The notes under the pieces: generated by a model
What the model was told of the DNA's origin: nothing
The model's input: the letters and a program-made list of their open reading frames with translations, nothing else
Database searches by the model: none
Shown here: in pieces, positions 48,001-59,831 of the stretch
Numbering within the stretch: the stretch's first letter is position 1
How the letters are laid out: each line of letters starts with the position of its first letter
NCBI GenBank assembly: GCA_002794775.1
Contig: NBAY01000010.1
Coordinates: forward strand, 124,001-188,000
Direction of reading: 5' to 3'
DNA length: 64,000 nt
From: Porodaedalea pini
Lineage: Eukaryota > Basidiomycota > Agaricomycetes > Hymenochaetales > Hymenochaetaceae
Translations under genes and position numbers: made by a program

Positions 48001-49539
48001 TATCTTGCAACCGCGAAGTTTAGCTTGGCTGAACGTGATTCGAAGGTCATCTTCTATGGGACCCTTAGTTATGGCAGGCAGAATGGAGTACTCGGCAACA
48101 TACTGAACGCAGACCCTTTTGCATTGGCGCATCTCATGCCTGCGCTAATGTCCTTCTATATAGGTAAAATCACATCACTTTATGTTCTTATGTCCGTGAG
48201 TAGCGTTCTAATGTGTTTCAATAGAGGTCGAGCAAACCGGAGCGAGTTCGCAGTTCTACGACAAATTCAGTAAGTAGTAGATTAAAGTGCCACTGCTTTG
48301 AGACTAATCAATTCTTTCAGACGCTCGGTATTTGAATCTTTCTGTTTCGTGGCGCTCTACAGTTGAGCTCACTCGTCATATAGTCGGAACATCGCGTATA
48401 TCCTCAAAGCGGTTTGGAATAATCCTTCACATCGCGAAGCTCTGAACAACGAAGCAAAGTACGTCTTCAAATTCTTCTCTTGTCACCCGTATCTTATCTT
48501 CTAATACCTCGGCAAGGAATGTGGACAAATTTGTTCGCTTCGTGAACCTCATGATCAATGACGTGACATACCTTATGGACGAGTCGCTTAGTGAACTGTC
48601 TCAGATTGCAACGATTCAGCACGAGATGGAGAGCCCCGAATGGCAGACAAAAGCTTCAGATTATCGACATGAACGAGAGGGAAATCTACGCTCCCTCGAG
48701 CGACACGCGTCAGGTTATACGACGCTGGGACGATCAACCGTAGATCTCCTGAAGATATTTACTGCTGAGACTAAAGCGCCCTTCATGGTACCAGAGATAG
48801 TGAACCGTCTTGCAGCAATGTTGGACTACAACTTGGATGCGCTCGTAGGACCGCGCTGCTCTGACTTGAAGGTCAAGGACCGCGAGAAATATAGATTTGA
48901 GCCGCGCAAGCTGCTCAGCGATATCCTGCAAATCTACTTAAATCTCTCCGATCAGGGTGAATTCGTACGTGCGGTTGCTAATGACGGGCGCAGTTACAAA
49001 AAAGAGTTATTCGAAAGTGCAGCGCGCATTGCCCGCAACAGAGTACTAAAAACGGACGACGAGATTGAACAGCTGCGCCTTTTTGTCGTGAAGGTTGAGG
49101 AGATGAAGGCGACTTTGGAAGTTGAAGATGACCTCGGCGAAGTACCGGATGAATTCTTAGGTGCGTGCTCGTGTCCATTGTCCTATTCTACTCTTTTGAT
49201 CTTTCATTCGTAGATCCATTGATGTTCACTGTAATGCGCGATCCGGTCACTCTTCCATCGTCGAAAGTGAATATAGATCGCTCCACGATCAAATCACATC
49301 TACTCTCCGATACGAAGGATCCTTTCAACCGAGCCCCGCTGTCTCTGGAGGACGTCGTACCCAGTACGTTGCTGTATTTTGTTTTTTCAAGCCCTCGGCA
49401 CGTTTGACCAACTCCGTATCTAGATACTGAGTTGAAAGCCCAGATTGACGCTTTCTTGGCGGAACGTCGAAACAAAACGACTGCGTTCGATGTGCCTGAA
49501 GGAGATTTTGTCAACATGAGCATGGATGTCTCTGGATAA
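45044..49539 (+). CDS. UFD2: ubiquitin conjugation factor E4 / U-box ligase Ufd2
   Basis: An elongating U-box E3/E4 that extends ubiquitin chains on substrates delivered by Cdc48 and feeds the proteasome. The N-terminal exons read [15 protein letters not shown], then [16 protein letters not shown]. The long Ufd2 core has many small exons. Identifiable parts are [14 protein letters not shown] joined to [38 protein letters not shown] and [20 protein letters not shown]. Near the end [20 protein letters not shown] and [24 protein letters not shown] text are family hallmarks. The C-terminal U-box is [20 protein letters not shown], followed by [20 protein letters not shown]. Stop at 49539. Apparent frame breaks in the core are explained by GT...AG introns, so I regard the gene as intact. 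Expected in cytosol and nucleus. Confidence 0.93.
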
Positions 49540-49998
49540 AACGACCGAAAACGAAATGGATCGTTAGCACATGTACATTGTATAACAACATCAAGAAATA
49601 GAACTTTATATATTGCTGGAAAGGCCATGCTAGGCGACGATACGATAAATTAAGAAGCACTTTGGATTGTCTGGAATGCTAAAAAAAACTCGATTCCTTG
49701 TCTCGCTTTTATGAACAGTAAGTTCTGCATACAACTCAGGCGGCTGGTGAGTGAAAACCCTAAAGGTAAGGTATGATAAATCACTTGTAGATTTTGACTA
49801 AAATCAAATCATCCACTGGCAAAAAGCTCGTGATCGATCCGCCTATCCACTTTAGTGAGATACTTAGCCCATCGTACCAAGCAGGTCGACTACTTTGCGT
49901 AAACAAAATACAACACATGAACATTGTCAGAGCTATCCTTTCTGTTTGATACGACGTCTTCTCTGAGCTTGCTGTTGACACTACCTGCGTCTGGAAAC

Positions 49999-50857
49999 TT
50001 AGGCGCTGGTTACTGGGTCGGGTCCGACCAAAATGAATGTTCCGCCCAACGGATCTCCCAATCCGACATTTAGAGCGAACTGGCTAATATTGAAATTTGA
50101 GATCGAGGTTGTCGAGTTGACCTCAGTCTGATCATTAAAGCCAGCAGACTGATTGAACAGCAGGAATACGTATCTGCGTGCATATTTGGAATATCAGCGA
50201 GTGCTAGAAATTTCTGAGATTGGATCCTTACTGACCGATGAGGATCTGACCCGGCAGGCGGAGTTGGCTGTCGAAATTCTGACAACGCGGGTGTCGAATT
50301 TGAGAAAAGTGAAAGGCCTTCAGCGTCCGGGGGACCAGCCACGAAGTTTCCGCCAAGGAAATGTCGAATTTGCGCGTTTGTTGGTGACTGCGGTGTCGGG
50401 GCATCAAGATCAACCATCGCAACGACAAAAGTCTCTCCTGCATTAGACGAGGATGCAGATTGTTGGATACCAAAGAGCGGAGGTATGGCAGTCTCTAACG
50501 ATTTATTGAAATTAGCGTCCACAGCAGGTACCGGGAGTAAGCTACGGCCGTTGCAAGACACTCACGGTTTCGGGCGAGCTGTACGCCCGCCGTTACGTTC
50601 ACTGTCGGGGCCGCGCTTTGGGGAAAGGCGACTTCGAATAAAATTGTTGGGTCGAAGGTAAGATCCGCATCCTCTGGAATCTGCAGTGCTGTTCAGCATC
50701 TTACATACTGCAATGACCAAGGACCGGGATTTTACAACCGTACCTGCGCGTTGTCAAATGTGGCTTTCACAGTTTGGAGACTCGTGTCCTGGCCGACAGA
50801 GGGCAATACCAGTGACGCAATCCATAGAATGCTGAAGAGAGATATAAAATGTTTCAT
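49999..50857 (-). CDS. secreted PEBP-like protein, copy 1
   Basis: A small secreted protein of the phosphatidylethanolamine-binding-protein-like fold. The signal peptide is MKHFISLFSILWIASLVLPS, with likely cleavage after VGQ. QTVKATFDNAQ is spliced to a strand that reads LTFDPTILFEVAFP-like. The ligand-pocket block is TFVVAMVDLDAPTPQSP, then RHFLGGNF and NSTPALSEFRQPTPPAGSDPHR, joined by an intron to a YVFLLFNQ segment. The C-terminus is VGLGDPLGGTFILVGPDP. Fungal secreted members are common in plant-associated and wood-decay species; the ligand and role are unknown. A TATA box lies 48 bases upstream. It is in tandem with copy 2. Confidence 0.85.
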
Positions 50858-51418
50858 GATGATCACCTTAGAGGGGACTCGAGCGCGACAAAGCCCTTGA
50901 CCTCCTTTATAACCGCCGGTGTTTCTAGCTACCCATTTACCAGAGGCTCAACTCTCCAATGATGAATGACCGGCTGCTTTCGACGCATACATAGATGATC
51001 GACTGCGCATCCACGAGTCCAAAAGTGAGAGAAACGTTTTTACTGTGGCACTCAAAGTCAGCCCCACAACATAGTTTCCGTGAGTAAGCAACCAATACGT
51101 GCGCGAGGGCAACAAGAAAAAGAAGGCGGATTATATTGGCGAGGGAAGAGAGAAGCGCCCGTGGGCCACAAGAGCTTCGACTCGGCCCCCTTTTCACAAG
51201 AGCGAGCTTCTTTGTACGCATGTATACTCATGTGATCGGTGCGAACTTATTCGGTACAAGCGCTAAGGCGCATATTCGGGAAATTATTGAAAGCAACAAA
51301 TCGGACGACGTCAATTTACGCACCAAGAGGCAGGATCAAACGAAACGATACCATTTCGATACATGCAAGCTTCACACAGTTCTCATCATCCTTGGGGCAT
51401 ATATAGACTTGTATGACG
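50858..51418. other. spacer between PEBP-like copies
   Basis: It holds the copy 1 promoter and the copy 2 3' end. No gene seen. Confidence 0.45.
50905..50912 (-). promoter_or_regulatory. TATA box of PEBP-like copy 1
   Basis: TTATAAAGGAGG reads towards the gene, 48 bases before its ATG. It matches the TATAAAGGA box of copy 2. Confidence 0.65.
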
Positions 51419-52267
51419 CTATGTGCTTGGGTCTGGGCCAACCAACATGAACGAGCCGCCTAGAGGGTCGCCCAGGCCGACATCCTGAGCAAATTGGCTG
51501 ATGTTGAAATTTTCAACAGACGTTGTGGCATTGACCTCTGTCTGGCCGTTGAATCCCGGGGGTTGCTGGAAGAGAAGGAACACGTATCTGACAATCACGA
51601 GGAAAATTCACTCAGTATTCACCTTCAGTTGAGACGTATTGAAATAGGCTCACCTGTGTGGATCGGATCCCACTGGGGGCGTCGGCTGCAAGAATTCTGA
51701 CAATGCCGGAGTGGAGTTCGATAGCAATGTGAGTCCGTTGGCGTCTGTGCGACTAAGGTCGAAGTTGCCCCCAAGGAAGTGTCTGATCTGTGCTTCGGTG
51801 GGCATCTGCGGCGTGGGTGCGTCCAGGTCTACCATAGCCACGACAAACGTTCCTCTCGCCACCCGCAACGATCCAGAGTGCTGAATACCGAAGACCGGAG
51901 GTATAGCAGTTTCTGTGGAGGATATTAGGATCAAGAAAGGATTGTCACTGCCTTATTCTTTAATGATAAACGGATAAACAAAGGATTGCGAGGGAGCTGG
52001 ATGCCTGCATGCACTGGAACTTCAGATCCTGAGGCCTGGGGGAAAGCTACCTCGAGCAGAAGGCTTGGATTGAATGTTATGTCCGCTGCTTCGGTAATCT
52101 GCAAACGGGAAGGAGCATAATGTGGTTCACTCAATAACCCTGGCGAAACGACGAAGACTTACATTAGCATTTTCGAAAGCGGTCTTTACAGCTTTAAGAC
52201 TTCTATCCTGTGCAATAACGAAAGAGGCGAATGCGAGAAGAGGCAAGACATTTGTGAGAAAGACCAT
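51419..52267 (-). CDS. secreted PEBP-like protein, copy 2
   Basis: A tandem paralogue of the previous gene. The signal peptide is MVFLTNVLPLLAFASFVIAQ, then DRSLKAVKTAFENAN, an intron, and ITEAADITFNPSLLLEVAFP and SEVPVHAGIQLPRN. After a second intron come FVVAMVDLDAPTPQMPTEAQ, RHFLGGNF and STPALSEFLQPTPPVGSDPH. A third intron precedes YVFLLFQQPPGFNGQTEVNA. The C-terminus is VGLGDPLGGSFMLVGPDPST. The DLDAP ligand-site residues are intact, unlike in the PEBP-repeat fusion. Four exons with intron positions shared with copy 1 support tandem duplication. Function unknown; secretion is inferred from the signal peptide. Confidence 0.87.
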
Positions 52268-52313
52268 CTTGCTATCGAATGACGCTGTCGCATCGTCTGT
52301 CGCCCAACGTTTC

Positions 52314-52322
52314 CTTTATATA
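52314..52322 (-). promoter_or_regulatory. TATA box of PEBP-like copy 2
   Basis: TATATAAAG lies 47 bases before the ATG, with the same following GGA as copy 1. Confidence 0.65.
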
Positions 52323-53178
52323 TCGGCTGAACAGGAATATAAGGCCCATGTCCCACTCCACGGACTCTGGACAAAATCGTGGGACACTCCCGCAGCGGAA
52401 GATTTTGAACGGCTTGGGCTATGACATGCATGAGAACGCTTTCATGGTTATAGAGAAGGAGGTTGCAGAGTTCTCATCCCAGCATGGACGGTGCACCTGG
52501 TATCCTTACTTTCTGGCATTACGAGAAGCCCGAATGTTGCAATCAGTTTCACAAATGAACTCTTCTGCATCCCCCTGTTCATGCCCCTTCTTCACAGTGA
52601 AGTACACCCTGAGAGCTCTGGCTTGCAGTCCGTTCCATGCCGCAAAGGCGATGTGAGTAGTCAAATAGTTTCAGTTGAAGACAAAAGGCAGAACGAGACA
52701 CATAATTGCTTACGGAGTCTCGGACGACGTTCCGGGCACGAATCGTGTCCCACAAGTATATTCATATCAAATATCATTTGTGTGCTTTGCACCCCCTTTT
52801 CTTCGTCTTCCTCAATAGTAAAAGGAATCTTGTCGCGGGTGCTTAGTTGGCTTGCAAGACGACAGTCAGAATATTAGAATATCTGGGCAGAAGAACCGGC
52901 ACCACAGTAAATGCGATTGCAAGACAAACATCTACAACCTGTTGCTACGCCTGAATGGTCATTCATTGTAAGCATAAAAGTGGCAAAATGAAATTGTAGC
53001 TAGTGAGTATGAAAGTTTTGCTCACATGTGTCCATCCAAGACATGAACATAAGATGTACTTTTGCCGCAAACGAAAGGATGAGCTCTTTTGAAGCCACAG
53101 TCGAAAGTTCAACAAACTTACCTCAAATAAATTCACAGTTGCGAAATTCTCTAATGATCTGCTTTACTTTACTTTATT
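52323..53178. other. intergenic
   Basis: This is the upstream flank of PEBP-like copy 2 and the 3' flank of the dehydrogenase. No recognisable gene or element. Confidence 0.45.
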
Positions 53179-54483
53179 TCACTTGTCAATGTCGAGCACA
53201 ACTCGTCCGACGACCTCGCCCCTTGACATCTCCTCGTAAACCCTGCACCAAGTATAGAATGTGATAAGTGAAAACAAATTGAGAAAGAGACTTTACACAC
53301 TCATTGAGCTCCGACAACGCGCGCACACTATACTTCACTTTCACCTTGCCGGCAGCAGCAAGCTCCACTGCTTCAATTGCGTGCTTTCGATTGCCAATGA
53401 ATACGCCTTTCACATTTAGTCCGCGCCCACCGACAAGAATCACAGGCACCTCGAGCATTGCACCCGGAGGTAGACCGACGACAAGCAAGGTCCCCGTCGG
53501 ACGGAGATACGTGCATGCGGCACTGTAAGCAGCACTGCTACCTGCTGCGACAAGCACTGCATGCGCACCACCTCGCGTCGCAGCGAGTACGTCCGAGACA
53601 AGATTGGCTGAAGTGCGGAAGTCAAGGAAAATGGAGGCGCCGAGGGACAGGCAAAGATCATGCTTTGTAGAGCCAGTGTCGATGGCGATGATGCGCAGGC
53701 CCATAGCAGTCGCGTATTGGATTGCTGAGAGGGATAATGAGCCAAGGAATACAGCAAAGGATGGTCAGAAGAACGTGCCGAGGTGCCCGAGCCCACCCCC
53801 AGCTCCGAGGATGACAACCCACTCGCCGACAGCCAGACCACTCTGGCGAAGCGCGCTATAAACTGTGACACCCTGCAATAGCAGAGATCGTATGTCAATA
53901 AAGTGCACAAAGACAAATATTAAGGGACTCGTACGGCACACATAATCGCTGCCGCCTCGCTGCTTTCAAGTCCGTCTGGGACATGCGTAACACAATCTAC
54001 ATACGCGACGACGTATTCACAGAACGTGCCGTCCACATCGTTCCCATGCGACTTAAAGTACGGGCAGTCTGTTTTACGTGCGTCAAGACATGCACGTAGG
54101 ATAAGCAGGACTATGAACTTACGACCCTCGAACCCCTTTAAACACATATCGCAATTGAGGCATGCGGTTGCGAGGAACTTGACGCCAACACGGTCTCCAA
54201 CTTTCACTCTATTCCCAGTCGTGTGAGCACCGATGGCTACGACGGATCCGATGCCCTCATGCCCGCCGACCAGATTAGCCTTGGGTGGGTTCGGAAAACC
54301 ACCATCCTTGATACCCAGATCAGAATGACAGACACCCGAGTGTGTAAGGTGGACGAGGCACTGTCCCGGTAGCAGTGCATCGGGTTGCACAACAGGAAGG
54401 TCGGTCACGAGCGTTATGGGCCCGCGGACGACTGGTAGAAGGAAAGCACGCTGCGTGGGCGGGATTGAGGTTAAGTCGGGCAT
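53179..54483 (-). CDS. zinc-dependent alcohol dehydrogenase (MDR family)
   Basis: A cytosolic NAD(H)-dependent alcohol/aldehyde oxidoreductase of the Adh1-like medium-chain family. MPDLTSIPPTQRAFLLPVVR starts at 54483. Catalytic zinc residues are in HSGVCHSDLGIKDG and GGHEGIG; the third ligand, Cys, is expected in the DCVTHVPDGL-adjacent region. The structural zinc lobe is CLNCDMC, then seven residues, then C after splicing (GFEGHCPYFKS). The Rossmann motif is VVILGAGGGLGHLAIQYA, followed by an acidic IDTG that favours NAD. VGLPPGAMLEVP and the terminal GEVVGRVVLDIDK are typical. Stop at 53179. About five introns. Substrate not determinable. Confidence 0.88.
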
Positions 54484-54920
54484 TGTGCCTTCGCAAGGAG
54501 AACGATAGAGATTGTCATCGTAATGCTTGATTTTATAGCAGACCCAGCTGACAGTTAATATTGTCATCACAAGCTAAGAGCAATCGCGTTCACATGAGCA
54601 TCGGTAAGATAACTCTCGCGAGGCACGGAGTCGAGCATGAACAAATTATCCTTCAGTCACGCAGCGCAGCTTAAGAGGAGGTAAGATGAAGATGTTATGC
54701 GGATGCGTCCTAGCTATTGTACGTAGCAACGATACAACAAGTTTTCTCACGATCAAGCATCCCCGTCCACTTCGCGAATGCCCTGACTTTATTCTTTCTA
54801 TGCGAAAAACACGGGCGACATTTATATCGATAGTGGCATAGTTGAAAAATTGGATCTGATTTCGCTTTATGTATACGATGATGTCGTCAATCTCCATGCC
54901 AATCTCTCGCCACTCTGCCT
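54484..54920. other. intergenic
   Basis: This is the upstream region of the dehydrogenase and the 3' flank of the FIST-like gene. Nothing recognised. Confidence 0.4.
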
Positions 54921-56465
54921 CTAACACATGGGAAGCCTGAAGGCTCCAAAAGCACTCGGGACAGTGCATTTCCAAGGAGCAGATGTCTTCCCTAGAGTGC
55001 CAACACTGAGTACAAACCCATGCTCGGATGAGACAAGGAAAGAAGAGTTGTAAGTCTGGGATGGAAGATTTTCACGATCTTCAGGATGCATAGAGCTCAG
55101 AAAACTCGGTTGATTATTTTCGCGGATGTCGACAAGCGCGCCTAAGAGTGCATCTGACTCGTGCACGCCCTCTCGCAGTGCGTCTGCTGGTAGACTGACC
55201 GGCTCCGTTTTCGGCCGATAATAGAACTACAAAAAGCGATAAGCAATAGGCTGCCCTCAAGGTCTTGATTACGAACCTCGACAAGAGTGCCGTCTGGAGG
55301 AGCCGGAACTTCTTCGACAGCAATTGAACCTCGCGAGGGGCTTCCAGCTACAATTCGAAGTAGCCTCGGCTTTTAGAAAAAGTCTACTGAATTATTACAC
55401 GGAATGATAAAGTAACATAACTTACGGGAGTTTTGTCATTTTCACTTGCATCACGTATACCTATATAATAGTCTACATCCTTTGCCATGTCATCCGGCAA
55501 GCCATAGTCCTGGATAGATTTCATGAGGATACGTGCAGGCAAGGAGTCTCCTAGCTCGTGGATCAGGTTGCCTTCTGCCCTAGTCAAAGAGAATGTCAAG
55601 CTCGGTACGCGACAAGGCCTAGAGATAAAATTATCGCTCACCTTCGGATAACCAAAGGCCCCGTCAGTTGTACAACTCCATCGAAGCTTAGCAACTTCTT
55701 CAAAGGGGTAGTCTGCAGCGCCACTCCCACAGCTCCTGAAGATTGCATTTTCCCGTTTCGCAACAATGTAAACGGCTGTCCATTAACGAATGGGGTTGGC
55801 GAAGCCATTATACCAAGCTAGACCAGACTCAGCCAAAAGCTTCACAGTCCTTGCTTAAAGCTACAGACCTGATAAGCTTGAGGTAGATGTTCATGAAGGG
55901 CCATCGCAAGGTCCCATGACGAATTATCGGAGAAATACACGAGAGTTCGAGTATCGCTTGGTCAAAAAGTTAATACAGCGAGAGTAGAACATTGAACAAA
56001 ACCGTACCGTACATTCTTCAGCTCCTGTGGAAGAAATCGCGCCGAACTCTTCGTATTCCAGATTTCGTCCCAGTTCACCTCACCGTCCAAGCTCTGATCA
56101 TCAAAACCATCAAAACCGCTGCTAGTCTGCTTCTTGTTGTATGCATGCCATCGTCCAACCTGAACGGGCCCTTCACCGGTTTCCAGCGAGCTGAACGGCA
56201 GGCAGGCACTTCTGTCGAAGATGGCAACAGAACACGAGAAGAATGCGTGGTCCGTCTTTATAGGCAGCGGGCCGGAGAGGCAGCCGATTGACTCTGTCGC
56301 ACACGAGCTGAGCTGCTTCACAGACTGCTCTAGGTCCGGTGTATCTTGACTTAAAGAAAAGAGAAGAAGGCGGTCTTTGCAGAGATCTTGAAATGTGTCA
56401 ACGAGACGGATGAACTGCGAGCGAGAACGTAGGAGAGACGTGCTAGCATGGACGAGACTGTTCAT
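54921..56465 (-). CDS. FIST-domain-like protein
   Basis: A predicted soluble protein resembling the FIST (F-box and intracellular signal transduction) sensory domain. The N-terminal part STSLLRSRSQFIRLVDTFQD, RLLLFSLSQDTPDLEQSVKQ, SSCATESIGCLSGPLP matches the FIST pattern of a stranded lobe that ends in an IGC-S/T-G motif. Then come VGRWHAYNKKQ and VNWDEIW. Middle exons give AEGNLIHELGDSLPARILMK and VDYYIGIRDASE. The C-terminal lobe includes SLPADALREGVHESDALLGA and ends GKTSAPWKCTVPSAFGAFRL, stop at 54921. I chose the Met at 56465 (MNSLVHASTSLL); a Met 13 codons upstream also fits. Ligand and role are unknown. About four introns. Confidence 0.62.
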
Positions 56466-57949
56466 GAACACAGGACAGCACAAGCTCAATATTGTCAAGA
56501 GCAAGAGTCAAGACAAATATAAGTGCAAAGACCGCCTCAAATCGCATCGCGACGCGTGTCATTGTTTACATGTATTTGTCCATAATGAGACTCAAAATTA
56601 CTTTCCTACGCTTCATCACGTCTTGTTCTAAACCACTGAATTCCTCTCCATATTTTCTGATCAGATTCTGTGGATGAAAATGGTCAACGTAGGAATCTAG
56701 TCTAGCGGTGTCGCAAGGCCGTAGCTCGCCTACCTCAACCGCGTCGGTCTCACCTGGGGATCCCCCAAAGAGGAAAGAGCACGATCGGATGCCCGCAGTA
56801 AACTGCTTTCTTCCTTTGTCTGATTGCAGCTAGCGAACACCTGGTGATGGCAAAGGCGGAGAATTCAATGGATGCTTATGAATCTCACGGTGACCCGGTC
56901 TTTCATCCCGAGATCCTTACAAAGCCCTGTTGACCATGTCACTTCGTTCATTTATCGAATTGGATACGAGGCAAAGCCACAGCGTCTGCGATGCGGGAAT
57001 AAGTAACAGCTAAGTTCGCCACGAGGCGTACCCGTGATGTTCGATTTTTGCGCTGTATAATGTGGTCGTCGTAAGAGCACGATCGAGCTTCGCCGATTGT
57101 AATATGCTTTTCTCTACCTTCTTGCGGCGCCCGCAGCTCTCGCTCTTCTGTCTTCTGTCCGTGCGAGGACTCGCATCTCAAACCGGTGAAGGCCGCTTTA
57201 GATATTGCTAATGTGAGTGGTGAAATGACTAGCCACGGCAGATATTTTCGTGATAGTCATTAATATCTTCTGTACTTCATTAAGGTCGCTAACGCAGCGG
57301 ATATGAAACTCGACCAGAGTATTTGTGGAGGTAACTTTTCGCAGAGAAACGGGGTCAGATGTGCTTATCAAAACTAGCGCTCAGATCCTCTGGATCCCTT
57401 CCTGCAACGCGTCTTTATATATCTTTAAGTACCCATGAAATGACTTGCACTGATACAGAGACAATTCTTGTACCCTCTTTCGGCATCCGCCTATCAAGCT
57501 TCTAGCGAGCTGCTTTTTGTCGCGAAACTCGACGAGTGCTAAATGCATATGCTTTCGCAGGTCAGTCTCACTTCGTGCGAGGGTGGCTTACGGGATGCGA
57601 CGATAACCACGATGTCTTGCTCCTGTCGTAGTTCTATTCCGGAGTTCAGGCCTCCGAGGCCTCCGATTCGGTACTATTCTCACAGCTAAGTCCATCTACT
57701 CCACATGAATACTAGTTACGGTTTATTTGACCTGGATCTCTTACTCTACGAGTGGTTCCCAAGTTTCGGTGACCAGTTTCTGAAAGGCGATCGAGAACTT
57801 CAGCATCAGCCAGTCTAGGATATATAGGCGTTCTTGGTGGCTCTTTCCACAGAGCTTTCAGGCTTGTCAATCCTGCTCAGCGACTACACGTTAAGGCAGT
57901 GTACGTATCTGAACGAATGCTGATTTCCGTTGCCTTCGTGGAAGGACTA
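56466..57949. other. gene-free flank left of the MITE
   Basis: No recognisable gene. Open frames are short. Confidence 0.45.
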
Positions 57950-58735
57950 CCGTCATGGACCGGTCCTTGAAACACCCCATTTATTTTGGCTCAACAACAT
58001 ATTCCTCAGTTCAAATTAATGCATAAAAACAGCCTACTCATGTAATTATGCTATTTAGAAAAAAAAACCATGTAAAATGGGTTGAATTTGAGAAAGTTAT
58101 GGGTAAAGTGGGTGTGAGAAAGTACTAGAATTGAGTGGTTCAGAATGTTGTTGGCTCTATTCATTCATAAAACATGCATTTCAGCTGGAACAAAAAAATA
58201 TAGAATTTTTTAAGCAATATATTGAATGTGTCTGCAAATTTTCAAGTCAAATGGATAGAAATTGAGTTGTGTAGAAACTCAGAAAGTTGTGTAGCGCTTT
58301 TTTGAAGTGTCACATTTATGTCACATCACTTTCCGTGTCATGTCTTATGCAGCTCATCTTGAGCTTGCTCACTTCTGCCACATAACTCATGCTAATAAAA
58401 TAGTATGTGTAATAATCATTGATAGTAGTAAATACTAGACTATTCTATAATACTCTACATATAAAATTAATAATATATGAGAGCAATAGCTCAAATTCCG
58501 AGTGAAGATGAGTGTGGGAAAGTTGTGTTTCAAGGAGCGGTGACATGCTGATTTGGAGTCAAAATGTGTGCAATTCATAACTCATTTATTCCTGACTTTT
58601 TTCACTCAAAATTTTGCACAGATGGACCTTAGTGATATAGCTTTAATTTAATATTTTTTGGCTCGAGAAAATCAGTGAAGAAATGGAGTAAAAATTGAAA
58701 TAAAATGTGCTGTTTCAAGGACCGGTCCATGACGG
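57950..58735. mobile_element. 786-bp TA-flanked MITE (Tc1/mariner-type ends)
   Basis: The ends are a perfect 25-base inverted repeat beginning CCGTCATGGACCGGTCCTTG; similarity weakens beyond it. Both sides are flanked by TA (57948-57949 and 58736-58737), the hallmark target duplication of the IS630-Tc1-mariner superfamily. The interior is strongly AT-rich and non-coding. A diverged third copy of the terminal sequence (TGTTTCAAGGAGCGGTGACA) lies inside at 58526-58547. No transposase is present, so the element is non-autonomous. Confidence 0.88.
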
Positions 58736-58737
58736 TA

Positions 58738-59696
58738 TTATTTATAGCCTGAACAGCCAGAGTCTAAATTCACTTTGAGCTCGATCATAGTAAATAAATT
58801 GGTGCCACAATGATTCAAAGGCTCAATTTGCATATGTTCTCTGGTAGCAAGAAGCATCACAAAGATTTTTGATCATCGATTGGGGTGTGTCAATATTTTA
58901 CCTTCAGATTGAAGTTATCTAACGATAATCTGATTAGATAGGAAGTACACCAATCATCTGGGGGTTCGGCATTGGTGCCAAATTGCATCAGATCATAAAT
59001 GAGCGGCTTACAACCATGAAGTGTCTACAGGTGTCTACGCGCCAACAGCGAAGGGGTTTAAACTCGGAATCGGTTACGGGCGGGGCTGATGGCAAGGCAC
59101 ATCAATGTTATCATTTCGGCTTCGACGCGCGTCGAATCGGCGTGGCGTACGAATTGGGCCGTTTGGTGTAACGGTAGTCATGACTCGAGATGCGACGCCG
59201 AGGACCAGTACGGAACCTTAAAGTGACTCAGGCCGGGCGCTTGCGTATGCGGAACAGTGGATCGAGTCAAGGTGGACCATTGGAACGTTGATCTGACTCG
59301 GATTGAGATGTACGGCGGCGTTCATACTACAGCATACTGTATTGCGCAACTGCACAGAAATGAAATTTGCTCGATTCTCGCGCTTTCGGGCCAGAGACCG
59401 CACATTCGTGCGATCTTCCCATGTGCTGCGTTTACGCCACCTTGCCCGCAAGTTGCCAGATTTGGGTCTGGTTATCTGCAGGCTGAAAAGCTGCTGCTAA
59501 ACCTAGACCAAGAATCTAGCAAAATACGAAGTCGCATTAGACCCAGTGGTGCTGAGTCGCAATTCAACGAAGTTATGGAGAGAATTGAAACTTTCATGAG
59601 GTTATCAGTCTGCCGAACGACACGCACAACGATTGGTCAAGGCCATTACGTGGCGGACCGAGGGTCTTGGAAAGCCTCGATCCAAAATCGTCTCGC
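58738..59696. other. gene-free stretch before ABC transporter
   Basis: It contains a 16-base palindrome TTCGACGCGCGTCGAA at 59121-59136 and a short tRNA-Gln-like 5' half near 59158. No gene called. Confidence 0.45.
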
Positions 59697-59705
59697 TTTA
59701 TATAT
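59697..59705 (+). promoter_or_regulatory. TATA-like element of ABC transporter gene
   Basis: TTTATATATT lies about 130 bases before the ATG. It is followed by pyrimidine-rich sequence (about 59715-59815) that is typical of strongly expressed fungal promoters. Confidence 0.5.
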
Positions 59706-59831
59706 TGGGACGAGCCCTCTCTCTGCCGCTTTTAGAATTCGTCTCTTCGTCTTCTGCTTCACCCCTGCCGTCATCTCAGTCCCTGTCCTTCCTCTGTTTC
59801 TTGCTTCCTCTAGCAAAGAACGACGACAGCC

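Noticed and set aside
59158..59215. tRNA-Gln-like 5' half (CCGTTTGGTGTAACGGTAGT)
   Set aside because: The D-arm resembles a tRNA, but no T-arm/B box or matching acceptor stem follows, so I do not call a tRNA. At most it is a fragment.
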